DNA of 64,000 nt from NCBI RefSeq assembly GCF_026153355.1, contig NZ_CP110636.1, positions 4,464,001-4,528,000 on the forward strand. The letters are read 5' to 3'. Source of the DNA: Streptomyces endophytica. Lineage in GTDB: Bacteria > Actinomycetota > Actinomycetes > Streptomycetales > Streptomycetaceae. Within the stretch, counting starts at the first letter, position 1. Every line of letters starts with the position of its first letter. This document shows positions 34,078 to 42,318 of the stretch, one piece after another. The translations under genes and the position numbers were made by a program. The notes beneath the pieces are model-generated. The model had not been told where the DNA came from, searched no databases, and saw nothing but the letters and a program-made list of their open reading frames with translations.

Positions 34078-34841
34078 CGGACTTCGACGGCCTGGCCGCC
34101 CTCGTCACCGGCGGTGCCTCCGGCATCGGCGCCGCCACCGCCGCCCTGCTGCACGAGCGCGGCGCCCGGGTGGCCGTAGTGGACCGCGACCCGGCCGGCG
34201 CCCCGCCCGGCACCCTCGCGCTCACCGCCGACGTCACCTCCGCCGCCGCCGTGCGCGCCGCCGTTGACGAGGCGGCGGCCGAACTCGGCGCCCTGCACAC
34301 CCTCGTCGGCAACGCCGGCATCGGCGCGATCGGCACCGTCGAGGACAACGACGACGAGGAGTGGCGGCACGTCCTGGACGTCAACCTCCTCGGCCTGGTC
34401 CGCACCGCCCGCGCCGCCCTGCCCCACCTGCGCCGGGCGGCCCGCGACCGCCCCGGAGCCGTGTCGATCACCCACACCTGCTCCATCGCCGCCACCGCCG
34501 GACTGCCGCAACGGGCCCTGTACGGTGCCAGCAAGGGCGCGGTGCTGTCGCTGACGCTCGCCATGGCCGCCGACCACGTCCGCGAGGGCATCCGGGTCAA
34601 CTGCGTCAACCCGGGCACCGCCGACACCCCGTGGATCGGCCGGCTGCTGGCCCGCGCCGACGACCCGGCGGCCGAACGCGCCGCCCTCGACGCCCGCCAG
34701 CCGATGGGCCGGATGGTCACCGCCGGCGAAGTCGCCGCCGCCATCGTCTCGTTGGCCTCCCCGGCCGCCGCCGGCATCACCGGCGCCGCGCTCGCCGTCG
34801 ACGGCGGCATGCAGGGCCTGCGCCTGCGCCCCGCGACCTGA
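34074..34841 (+). CDS. SDR-family dehydrogenase, probable 2-keto-3-deoxy-L-fuconate dehydrogenase
   Basis: A 255-residue classical short-chain dehydrogenase. The NAD(P)-binding TGGASGIG is near residue 12, the GNAG-like loop is VGNAGIG, and the active site is a Ser in ITHTCSIA with YGASK. The C-terminal motif MVTAGEVAAAIVSLASPAAAGITGAALAVDGG is standard. In the oxidative L-fucose route, the step after fuconate dehydratase is oxidation of C4 by an SDR, and its ATGA overlap with the dehydratase supports this assignment. The assignment rests on context; the sequence alone would only say SDR. Confidence 0.85.
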   Translation: MTDFDGLAALVTGGASGIGAATAALLHERGARVAVVDRDPAGAPPGTLALTADVTSAAAVRAAVDEAAAELGALHTLVGNAGIGAIGTVEDNDDEEWRHVLDVNLLGLVRTARAALPHLRRAARDRPGAVSITHTCSIAATAGLPQRALYGASKGAVLSLTLAMAADHVREGIRVNCVNPGTADTPWIGRLLARADDPAAERAALDARQPMGRMVTAGEVAAAIVSLASPAAAGITGAALAVDGGMQGLRLRPAT

Positions 34842-34887
34842 CCCGGCCGCGGACGGAAAAGCCCACCCGACCGACCAAGGGACTCCC

Positions 34888-35940
34888 ATGAGACTGCGTA
34901 CGACCGGCGCGGCGGCGGGTGCCGCGGTGTCCGTCCTCGCCGCCCTCGCCGTGCTCACCGGCTGCAACCGCGGCAGCGACGCCGCCGGCCGGATCGGCAT
35001 CGACCTGCCCCGCACGGACACCGACTTCTGGAACTCCTACGAGCAGTACCTCCGCAAGGACCTGGACCACGGCGGCCCGGCGGCCCTCCCGCTGGCCAAC
35101 TCCCAGAACGACATCGCCAAGGTCGTCGCCGACGTGCAGGCGCTCACCGGCCAGGGCGCCAAGGCGATCGTGATGGCCCCTCAGGACACCGGGGCCATCA
35201 GCGCCGAACTGCAGCGGCTCGCGGCGAAGAAGATCCCGGTCATCAGCGTGGACACCCGGCCCGACGACGGCACCGTCTACATGGTCGTCCGCGCCGACAA
35301 CCGCGCCTACGGCGAGAAGTCCTGCGACTACCTCGGCCGCAAGCTCGGCGGCCGGGGCCGGGTCGCCGAACTCCAGGGCGACCTCAGCTCGGTCAACGGG
35401 CGGGACCGCTCCGAGGCGTTCGCGGCCTGCATGAAGCGGAAGTACCCGAAGATCACCGTGCACGAGCTGGCCACCGACTGGAAGGGCGAGGTCGCCTCCG
35501 CCAAGCTGCAGAGCCTGCTCGCCCAGCACCCCGACCTCGACGGCATCTACATGCAGGCCGGCGGCGCCTTCCTGCAGCCCACGCTCGCCCTGCTGGAGCA
35601 GCGGAAACGGCTCGTACCGGCCGGCTCCGCCGGGCACCTCACCATCATCTCCAACGACGGCATACCGGACGAACTGGCCGCGATCCGCGCCGGCACGATC
35701 GACGCCACCCTCTCCCAGCCGGCCGACCTCTACGCGAAGTACGCGCTCTTCTACGCGCGGGCCGCGCTGGACGGCAAGACCTTCCGGCCCGGCCCCACCG
35801 ACCACCACTCCACCATCGTGAAGATCAAGAACGGTCTGGAGGACCAGCTCCCGGCGCCCCTGGTCACCAAGGCCAACGTCGACGACGCCACGCTCTGGGC
35901 CAACCAGCTCGACCGGCCCGGGAAGAAGCAGCGGCGATGA
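34888..35940 (+). CDS. Sugar ABC transporter substrate-binding lipoprotein (RbsB type)
   Basis: A 350-residue periplasmic-binding-protein-fold lipoprotein. The signal peptide ends in the lipobox AVLTGCNRG, so the mature protein is lipid-anchored outside the membrane. The body has the two-domain RbsB architecture: IGIDLPRTDTDFWNSYEQYL, IVMAPQDTGAISAELQRLAAKKIPVISVDTRPDDG and YMQAGGAFLQPTLALLEQ. Its place in the operon suggests L-fucose or a related sugar as ligand. It overlaps the ATPase gene by ATGA. Confidence 0.9.
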   Translation: MRLRTTGAAAGAAVSVLAALAVLTGCNRGSDAAGRIGIDLPRTDTDFWNSYEQYLRKDLDHGGPAALPLANSQNDIAKVVADVQALTGQGAKAIVMAPQDTGAISAELQRLAAKKIPVISVDTRPDDGTVYMVVRADNRAYGEKSCDYLGRKLGGRGRVAELQGDLSSVNGRDRSEAFAACMKRKYPKITVHELATDWKGEVASAKLQSLLAQHPDLDGIYMQAGGAFLQPTLALLEQRKRLVPAGSAGHLTIISNDGIPDELAAIRAGTIDATLSQPADLYAKYALFYARAALDGKTFRPGPTDHHSTIVKIKNGLEDQLPAPLVTKANVDDATLWANQLDRPGKKQRR

Positions 35941-37502
35941 CGGCCCACGAACCGGCGGCGGTGCACGCCGAGGGAATCGTCAAACGCTACGGCCCCACCC
36001 TGGCCCTCGACGGGGCCCGGCTGACCGTACGGCCCGCCGAGGCCCACGCCCTCGTCGGCCGCAACGGCGCCGGCAAGTCCACCCTGGTCTCCGTGCTGAC
36101 CGGCCTGACCCGCCCGGACGCCGGCCGGGTCACCTTCGCCGGGCGGCCCGCACCCCGCTTCGGCGACCCGGCCGGCTGGCAGCGCACGGTCGCCTGCGTC
36201 CACCAGAAGTCGATGACGGTGCCCGAACTGACCGTCGCCGAGAACCTCTTCCTGGGCCGTCTCCCGGGCGGCCGCACGCTCCGCTGGGGCGCCCTGCGCG
36301 CCCGGGCCGGCGAACTGCTCGCCGGCTACGGCGTGGCGGTCGACCCGACCGCCCGGATCCGCGAACTCGACGTGGAGCAGCGGCAGTTCGTGGAGATCGC
36401 GCGCGCCCTCTCGCACGGCGCCCGGCTGATCATCCTGGACGAGCCCACCGCCCGCCTCGACGCGGCCGGCATCGACCGGCTCTTCGGCAAACTGCGGGCG
36501 CTGCGCGCCCAGGGCGTGGCCTTCGTGTTCATCTCGCACCACCTTCAGGAGGTCTACGAGCTGTGCGACACCGTCACCGTCCTCCGCGACGCCCGCCCCG
36601 TACTGACCGCGCCCGTCCCGGACCTCCCCAGGGACGAGCTGGTCGCGGCCATGACGGGGGAGGCGGCGACTGCCGCGCGGCGCCCCCGGCCGGCCGGCCG
36701 CACCACGGGCGCACCGGTGCTGCGCGCCGAAGGGCTGGCGCTGCACGGCCGGTTCGGCCCGCTGGACCTGACCGTACGGGCCGGTGAGGTGGTGGGCCTC
36801 GCGGGCGCCACGGCCAGCGGGACCACCGCGATCGGCGAGACGCTGGCCGGGCTGCGGGCCCCGGACGCCGGCCGGATCTCGGTACGCGGCCGCCCGGTCC
36901 GCACCGGCAGCGTGCCGCACGCCCTCGCCGCCGGCATCGGCTACATCCCCGAGGACCGGCACCGCGAGGGCCTCGTCCCCGGCCGCAGCGTCGCCGAGAA
37001 CGCCACCCTCACCGTCGCCGACCAGCTGGGGCCGCTGGGGACCGTACTGCCCGCCCGGACCCGCGCGTTCGCCCGGCGGATGATCAGCGACCTGGACATC
37101 CGGACCACCGGGCCCGGCCAGCCGGTCTCCGGGCTCTCCGGCGGCAACCAGCAGAAGGTCGTGATCGCCCGCGCGCTGGCCCGCCGGCCCGCGGTCCTGG
37201 TCGCCGTCCGGCCCACCAACGGCGTGGACGTCCGGTCCAAGGAGGCCCTGCTCGGCGTCGTGCGCCAGGTCGCGGACGGCGGCAGCGGCGCGCTGATCGT
37301 CTCCGACGAACTCGACGACCTCCGGGTCTGCGACCGGGTGCTGGCCGTCTTCCACGGCCGGGTGACCGCCCACTTCCCCCGCGGCTGGCGCGACCACGAC
37401 CTGGTCGCCGCCATGGAGGGCCTGGCGGGCGACCGCCCCGACGAGCGGCCGGCGGGCGACCGCGGCGACGACCCGCACGGAACGGAAGGGACCGCGCCAT
37501 GA
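35937..37502 (+). CDS. Sugar ABC transporter ATP-binding protein (RbsA type)
   Basis: A 521-residue tandem ATPase. The first domain has a complete Walker A (GRNGAGKST) and Walker B (LIILDEPTARLD), with the weak signature VEQRQFVEIARAL. The second domain has lost the Walker A Lys (AGATASGTTAIG), as in other RbsA/MglA proteins, but keeps LSGGNQQKVVIARAL. Its Walker B position reads VLVAVRPTNGVDV without the Asp-Glu pair, which looks more degenerate than usual. It powers import through the adjacent permease. Both ends overlap neighbours by ATGA. Confidence 0.92.
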   Translation: MTAHEPAAVHAEGIVKRYGPTLALDGARLTVRPAEAHALVGRNGAGKSTLVSVLTGLTRPDAGRVTFAGRPAPRFGDPAGWQRTVACVHQKSMTVPELTVAENLFLGRLPGGRTLRWGALRARAGELLAGYGVAVDPTARIRELDVEQRQFVEIARALSHGARLIILDEPTARLDAAGIDRLFGKLRALRAQGVAFVFISHHLQEVYELCDTVTVLRDARPVLTAPVPDLPRDELVAAMTGEAATAARRPRPAGRTTGAPVLRAEGLALHGRFGPLDLTVRAGEVVGLAGATASGTTAIGETLAGLRAPDAGRISVRGRPVRTGSVPHALAAGIGYIPEDRHREGLVPGRSVAENATLTVADQLGPLGTVLPARTRAFARRMISDLDIRTTGPGQPVSGLSGGNQQKVVIARALARRPAVLVAVRPTNGVDVRSKEALLGVVRQVADGGSGALIVSDELDDLRVCDRVLAVFHGRVTAHFPRGWRDHDLVAAMEGLAGDRPDERPAGDRGDDPHGTEGTAP

Positions 37503-38533
37503 CCGAGACCGCCTCCCCGCCGGCCACCGACCTGGGCGCCACCCCGCCCGTCCGCCGCCGGCCCCGGATCGACCCGGCCCGCTGGCGGGACCTCTCCCTG
37601 GTGCCGGTGATCCTCGTCCTGGGCGTCATCGGCTTCATCGTCTCGCCCGCCTTCCTCACCCAGGACAACCTCATCGGGGTCGTCCAGCAGTCCACCGAAC
37701 TCGGGCTGCTGGTGCTCGGCGAGGCGCTCGTCCTGATCAGCGGCCGGATGGACCTGTCACTGGAATCGACCATCGGGCTGGCGCCGGTGGTGGCGCTGTG
37801 GCTGGTGATGCCCGCGCACGGCGGCCGGTTCGCCGGCCTCGGGCTCTTCCCCGCCTGGACCGCGATCCCGCTCTGCCTGGCGGTGGGCGCGGCGGTCGGC
37901 GCGGTCAACGGCTTGCTGATCCTGGGGCTCAGGGTCAACGGCTTCATCGCCACCCTCGGCATGCTCACCATGCTGCGCGGCCTCCAGGTGGGCCTCTCCG
38001 AGGGGCAGTCCATCGGCAACGTCCCGGAGTCCTTCGCCTATCTGGGCAAGGCCGACTGGCTGGGCGTCCCGGCCGCCGTCTGGATCTGCCTGGCACTGTT
38101 CGCACTCGGCGGCGCGGCCCTGGGCTACCTCCGGCACGGACGGGCGCTGTACGCGATCGGCGGCAACCCGGAGGCGGCCCGCGCCGCCGGCATCCGCGTG
38201 GACCGGCTCACCTGGACCGTCCTCACCCTCGCCGGGGTGCTCGCCGCCTTCGCCGGCATCCTCTACACCGGCCACTACGGCGCGGTCTCCGCGAGCCAGG
38301 GAAACGGCTGGATCTTCCAGGTCTTCGCCGCCGCGGTGATCGGCGGCATCAGCCTCAAGGGCGGCCGCGGCACCCTCTTCGGCGCGCTCACCGGCGTCCT
38401 GACCCTCCAACTGGTCATCAACGTCATGACGCTGGGCGGGGTGCCGCCGCTGTGGACCCAGTTCCTCAACGGCGCGATCATCATCATCGCCCTGGTCATC
38501 TCCCGCTTCACCAGCGGCGAGAAGCAGGACTGA
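37499..38533 (+). CDS. Sugar ABC transporter permease (RbsC type)
   Basis: A 344-residue membrane protein with about 8-10 hydrophobic segments after a 35-residue polar N-terminus. The BPD_transp_2 signature region reads LRVNGFIATLGMLTMLRGL and later YAIGGNPEAARAAGIRVDRL. It forms the channel for the binding protein and ATPase encoded immediately upstream, with ATGA coupling. Because the rest of the operon encodes L-fucose breakdown, the transported sugar is probably fucose. Confidence 0.92.
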   Translation: MTETASPPATDLGATPPVRRRPRIDPARWRDLSLVPVILVLGVIGFIVSPAFLTQDNLIGVVQQSTELGLLVLGEALVLISGRMDLSLESTIGLAPVVALWLVMPAHGGRFAGLGLFPAWTAIPLCLAVGAAVGAVNGLLILGLRVNGFIATLGMLTMLRGLQVGLSEGQSIGNVPESFAYLGKADWLGVPAAVWICLALFALGGAALGYLRHGRALYAIGGNPEAARAAGIRVDRLTWTVLTLAGVLAAFAGILYTGHYGAVSASQGNGWIFQVFAAAVIGGISLKGGRGTLFGALTGVLTLQLVINVMTLGGVPPLWTQFLNGAIIIIALVISRFTSGEKQD

Positions 38534-38545
38534 GGGCCGCCGCAG

Positions 38546-39574
38546 ATGCGCCAACCCTCCAGTGCACAACGCGAGTTGGGCCGCAGCGGGGTCACCGTCC
38601 CGCCCCTGGGCCTGGGCTGCGCCCCGCTCGGCAACCTCTACCGCGCCGTCCCCGAAGAGCAGGCCCGGGCCGTCGTCCACACCGCCCTCGCGGCCGGTGC
38701 CGGCCACTTCGACACCGCACCGCACTACGGCCTCGGCCTCTCCGAGGAGCGGCTCGGCCGGGCGCTGCGCGGCCGGGACCGGGACGGCTACACCCTCTCC
38801 ACCAAAGTCGGCCGCCGGCTCCGCCCGCTCGCACCGGGGGAGGAGGCGGCCGGTGAGGGCTTCGTCGACACCCCCGCCCGGGCCCGCGTCCGCGATCTCT
38901 CCCGCGACGGCATCCACGCCACCCTCCAGGCGTCCCTGGAGCGGCTCGGCGTCGACCGCGTCGACATCGTCTACCTGCACGACGTCGAGCACCACCTGCG
39001 CGAGGTCTACGACACCGGCTTCCCGGCCCTCGCCGAACTGCGCGCCCAAGGAGCCGTGCGCGCCATCGGCTTCGGGATGAACCACAGCGACGTCCTGGCC
39101 CGGCTCGTCGACGACCTCGACGTGGACGTGGTGCTCTGCGCCGGCCGCTGGACGCTGCTGGAGCGCACCGCCCTCGACGACCTGCTGCCGGTCTGCGCCC
39201 GCCGCGGCACCTCCGTCGTCGTCGGCGGGGTCTACAACTCCGGGCTGCTCGCCGACCCGTCACCCGGCGCCCGCTACGACTACGCCCCGGCCCCGCCCGC
39301 CCTGCTGCACCGCGCCCGCCGACTGGCCGCGGTGTGCGCGGAGTTCGGGGTGCCGCTGAAGGCCGCGGCGCTGCGCTTCCCGTTCGGCCACCCGGCCGTG
39401 GCCGCCGCCGTCGTGGGCGCCGCCACCCCCGGCGAAATGGCGGAGAACGCCCGGCTCTTCACCCAGGAGATCCCCGACGCCCTGTGGCACACGCTCGTCG
39501 CCCGCGGGCTGCTCGACCCCGACCTGCCGCTGCCCCTCGCCCACGGCCCCCACGACCCCGGAGCAGGCCCCTGA
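38546..39574 (+). CDS. Aldo/keto reductase, probable L-fucose dehydrogenase
   Basis: A 342-residue AKR resembling the D-threo-aldose/L-fucose 1-dehydrogenases that oxidise L-fucose to its lactone with NAD(P)+. Catalytic residues are Asp/Tyr in HFDTAPHYGLGLSEERLG, Lys in LSTKVGRRL and His in VYLHDVEHHLREVYDTGFPAL. The GFGMNHSDVLARLV segment is typical of the fucose-dehydrogenase branch rather than general AKRs. It lies 12 nt after the permease gene and overlaps the lactonase gene (TGATG), so its place in the pathway is supported by the operon. Confidence 0.88.
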   Translation: MRQPSSAQRELGRSGVTVPPLGLGCAPLGNLYRAVPEEQARAVVHTALAAGAGHFDTAPHYGLGLSEERLGRALRGRDRDGYTLSTKVGRRLRPLAPGEEAAGEGFVDTPARARVRDLSRDGIHATLQASLERLGVDRVDIVYLHDVEHHLREVYDTGFPALAELRAQGAVRAIGFGMNHSDVLARLVDDLDVDVVLCAGRWTLLERTALDDLLPVCARRGTSVVVGGVYNSGLLADPSPGARYDYAPAPPALLHRARRLAAVCAEFGVPLKAAALRFPFGHPAVAAAVVGAATPGEMAENARLFTQEIPDALWHTLVARGLLDPDLPLPLAHGPHDPGAGP

Positions 39575-40407
39575 TGCGCATCGACGCCCACCACCACCTG
39601 TGGGACCTCACCCGGCGCGACCAGCCGTGGATGGACGGGCCCTGGGCCGACCCGATCCGCCGCAGCTACGCGCTCGCCGACCTCGTCCCGCACCTGACCG
39701 CCCACGGCATCGACCGCACGGTGCTGGTCCAGTCGTCGTCCTCGTACGACGAGACCGCCGAACTGCTGGCGCTCGCGGTGGGGGAGGGCCCGGTCGCCGG
39801 CGTCGTCGGCTGGGCCGACCTCACCGACCCGGCGCTCCCCGGCCACCTGGCGGCGCAGCCGGCCGAACTGGTCGGCCTCCGCCACCAGGTCCAGGACGAA
39901 CCCGACCCCGACTGGCTCACCCGCCCCGCGGTCCTCGGCGGACTGGCCGCCCTGGCCGCCGCCGGCCTCGTCTACGACCTGCTGGTCACCCCGCGCGAAC
40001 TGCCCGCCGCACACACCGCGGCCCGGGCCCTGCCCCAGCTGTCGTTCGTCCTGGACCACGCCGCCAAACCCGCGGTGGCGACCGGGCAGTGGCAGCCCTG
40101 GGCCGGCGCCGTCGACGCGCTCGCCGGGCTGCCGAACGTCAGCTGCAAGCTGTCCGGGCTGGTCACCGAGGCCGACCGGGACGCCTGGCGGCCGCCGCAG
40201 ATCCTCCCCTACGCCCGGCACGTGCTGGACACCTTCGGCCCGGACCGGGTGATGTTCGGCTCCGACTGGCCGGTCTGCACCCTCGCCGCCGGCTACGACG
40301 ACGTCCTCGCGCTCGCGGAGGCCGCCACCACCGGACTCACCACGGCCGAGCGCACGGCGGTCTTCGGCGGGACGGCGGCGCGGGTCTACGGGCTCGGGGC
40401 GTGGTAG
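39574..40407 (+). CDS. Amidohydrolase-family lactonase, probable L-fuconolactonase
   Basis: A 277-residue amidohydrolase_2 family (COG3618) protein. Metal-binding HHH is in the opening MRIDAHHHLWDLTRRDQPWM. Further conserved positions are GLRHQVQDEPDPDWL, FVLDHAAKP and the catalytic Asp in VMFGSDWPVC. Members of this group hydrolyse L-fucono-, L-rhamnono- or galactarolactones. Here it fits between fucose dehydrogenase and fuconate dehydratase. It overlaps the previous gene by one base (TGATG). Confidence 0.9.
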   Translation: MRIDAHHHLWDLTRRDQPWMDGPWADPIRRSYALADLVPHLTAHGIDRTVLVQSSSSYDETAELLALAVGEGPVAGVVGWADLTDPALPGHLAAQPAELVGLRHQVQDEPDPDWLTRPAVLGGLAALAAAGLVYDLLVTPRELPAAHTAARALPQLSFVLDHAAKPAVATGQWQPWAGAVDALAGLPNVSCKLSGLVTEADRDAWRPPQILPYARHVLDTFGPDRVMFGSDWPVCTLAAGYDDVLALAEAATTGLTTAERTAVFGGTAARVYGLGAW

Positions 40408-40578
40408 CCGGACGGAGCGCGGCGCGGGGGCCGGACCCCGCGCCGGGCCGCCGCGTCGGCGTCCGGTTTCCGCCAGCCTCGCGGCCGTCCGCGGCCGAGG
40501 ATCGAGGCGTACCGCGGAGCGACGCGGTGCTCGTCCGGCAGGGACGAACGAACACGCACGAAGGCGACGGTGACGACG

Positions 40579-41382
40579 ATGACCGCGACGGTGATGGCTC
40601 CCACGACCCCCATGACGGCGACCGCGGCGGGGGACGGCGGCGACCGGCCGCTGGCGGGCAAGGTGGCCCTGGTGACCGGCGGCAGCCGCGGGATCGGGGC
40701 GGCGATCGCGCGCCGGCTGGCCGCCGGGGGCGCGGCGGTGGCCCTGACCTACCACAGCCGGCAGGACCTGGCCGACCAGGTGGTCAAGGAGATCGAGCAG
40801 GCCGGCGGGCAGGGCTGGGCGGTCCGGGCCGACGTGGCCGACGCCGAGCAGGTGTGGGCCGCGGTGGCCGGCGCCGTGGAGCGCTTCGGGCGGCTGGACA
40901 TCCTGGTGAACAACGCCGGGATCGGCGTCCTCGGGCCGTTCGAGGGCATTTCCCTGGACGACGTGGACCGGGTGCTGCGCACCAACGTCCGCGGGCCCTT
41001 CCTCGCGGCGCAGGCCGCGGCCGCGCATCTGACCGAGGGCGGGCGGATCATCTCGATCGGCAGCTGCATGGCCGAGCGGGTCGCCTTCCCCGGCGGCACC
41101 CTCTACGCCACCAGCAAGGCCGCGCTGACCGGCCTCACCAAGACCCTGGCCAGGGAGCTGGGGCCGCGCGGGATCACCGCCAACCTCGTCCACCCGGGCC
41201 CGATCGACACCGACATGAACCCCGCCGACGGCGAGAGCGCGGAGTTCCAGGCCGGGCTGACCTCCCTCGGTGCCTTCGGCCAGGGCACGGACGTCGCGGA
41301 GACCGTGGCCCATCTGGCGGGCGACGGCGGGCGCTACATCACGGGCGCCTCGATCGCGGTGGACGGCGGCTTCGCGGTCTGA
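40579..41382 (+). CDS. SDR-family oxidoreductase (3-ketoacyl-ACP reductase-like)
   Basis: A 267-residue classical SDR with TGGSRGIG, NNAGIG, a catalytic Ser in ISIGSCMAERVAFPGG and YATSK. It is separated from the lactonase by 171 bp, so it may have its own promoter, yet it lies on the same strand in the same block. It could provide another oxidation step in fucose use or act on an unrelated alcohol. ATG 40579 or GTG 40570 could be the start; neither has a strong ribosome binding site. The gene ends before GC-rich repeats. Confidence 0.85.
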   Translation: MTATVMAPTTPMTATAAGDGGDRPLAGKVALVTGGSRGIGAAIARRLAAGGAAVALTYHSRQDLADQVVKEIEQAGGQGWAVRADVADAEQVWAAVAGAVERFGRLDILVNNAGIGVLGPFEGISLDDVDRVLRTNVRGPFLAAQAAAAHLTEGGRIISIGSCMAERVAFPGGTLYATSKAALTGLTKTLARELGPRGITANLVHPGPIDTDMNPADGESAEFQAGLTSLGAFGQGTDVAETVAHLAGDGGRYITGASIAVDGGFAV

Positions 41383-41401
41383 ACCGGGGGAAGCCCGCCC
41401 G

Positions 41402-41456
41402 CGGCCCGCGGCCCGCGGCCCGCGGCCCGCGGCGTCGGGTCGTGGCGTCGGGTCGT
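41402..41456. repeat. Short GC tandem repeats between convergent genes
   Basis: Four copies of the 7-bp unit CGGCCCG (41402-41429) are followed by two exact 13-bp copies of GGCGTCGGGTCGT (41431-41456). There is no gene here. The region separates the SDR from the convergent GntR gene and could help end transcription. Confidence 0.75.
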
Positions 41457-41503
41457 GGGCGACGGGCTTCGGCGGGACGTTCCGGCCGCGGACGGCGGAG
41501 CGT

Positions 41504-42175
41504 TCACAGCGAGGTGCGCAACCACTGCTCCACGCTGGCGATGTGCACCGTCGCCCAGGCCCGCGCCGCCTCCGCGTCCCGGTCGCGCAGCGCGCCGAGG
41601 ATCGCCCGGTGCTCGGTGAGGGTGCGGGCCACCGCGTCCTTCTGGGTCAGCCCGCGCCAGATCCTGGCCCGGGTGGTCGGCCCGGACAATCCGTCCAGCA
41701 GCGAGCAGAGCACGGAGTTGCCGGACGCCGCGACGATCCCGCGGTGGAACTCCAGGTCGGAGGCGACCAGGTCCTCCACGGACGGGCTCGGGCCCAGGGC
41801 GTCCAACCGGGCTTCCAGGGCATCGAGTTCGCCGTGGCCGATCCGGCCGGCCGCCATCGCCGTGGCGGCCGGCTCCAGGATCCGGCGGACGGCGAGGAAC
41901 TCCAGCACCGTGTCGTCGCGGTGGAAGTCCACCACGAAGCTCATCGCCTCCAGCAGCACCTGCGGATCGAGACTGGTGACGTAGGTGCCGTCGCCCTGGC
42001 GGACGTCCAGGATCCGGATGAGGGACAGCGCCCGCACGGCCTCGCGCAGCGAGTTGCGGGACAGCCCGAGCTCGGCCGCCAGCTCGCTCTCCTTCGGCAG
42101 CCGGTCACCCGGCCGCAGCGCGCCGGAGACGATCATGCCCTTGATCTTCTCGATGGCCTCGTCGGTGACCGCCAT
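41504..42175 (-). CDS. GntR-family regulator with FCD domain, probable fucose-operon repressor
   Basis: A 223-residue regulator. The winged helix covers residues 1-70 (IEKIKGMIVSGALRPGDRLPKESELAAELGLSRNSLREAVRAL). The C-terminal all-helical FCD ligand domain has the metal/acid-binding positions D-x3-H (SDLEFHRGIVAASGN) and H (LTEHRAILGAL). FCD regulators sense sugar acids and related carboxylates, so fuconate or a keto-deoxy acid is a plausible inducer. ATG 42175 follows GGGAGGTC and leaves a 21-bp palindrome just upstream. It is convergent with the operon. Confidence 0.92.
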   Translation of the reverse strand: MAVTDEAIEKIKGMIVSGALRPGDRLPKESELAAELGLSRNSLREAVRALSLIRILDVRQGDGTYVTSLDPQVLLEAMSFVVDFHRDDTVLEFLAVRRILEPAATAMAAGRIGHGELDALEARLDALGPSPSVEDLVASDLEFHRGIVAASGNSVLCSLLDGLSGPTTRARIWRGLTQKDAVARTLTEHRAILGALRDRDAEAARAWATVHIASVEQWLRTSL

Positions 42176-42183
42176 GCCGACCT

Positions 42184-42204
42184 CCCAGACATCCGATGTC
42201 TGGG
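42184..42204. promoter_or_regulatory. 21-bp palindromic operator upstream of the GntR gene
   Basis: CCCAGACATC-C-GATGTCTGGG has perfect 10-bp arms. It lies 8 bp upstream of the regulator's start codon on the minus strand. Its ACATCCGATGT core recurs twice in the fucose operon promoter at 32671-32700, so it is the probable autoregulatory site. Confidence 0.8.
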
Positions 42205-42254
42205 TCATTATGGCCCGGCGGGCCGCCCGCGACCGCCCCGGTGGCCGGGTACGA

Positions 42255-42285
42255 CGAAGGGGCGGCCCCCGGGGCCGCCCCTTCG
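42255..42285 (-). terminator. Terminator of the glycerol operon
   Basis: CGAAGGGGCGGCCCC and GGGGCCGCCCCTTCG form a near-perfect long hairpin just past glpD, between it and the promoter of the GntR gene on the same strand. Confidence 0.88.
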
Positions 42286-42318
42286 CGCTTCAGCGGGTGC
42301 TGACGTTCTGACGTGGCG

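Noticed and set aside
28235..42175. Genomic island with integration signs
   Set aside because: The block looks accessory by content, but no integrase, direct repeats at its ends or tRNA junction were seen, and codon use is like its surroundings.
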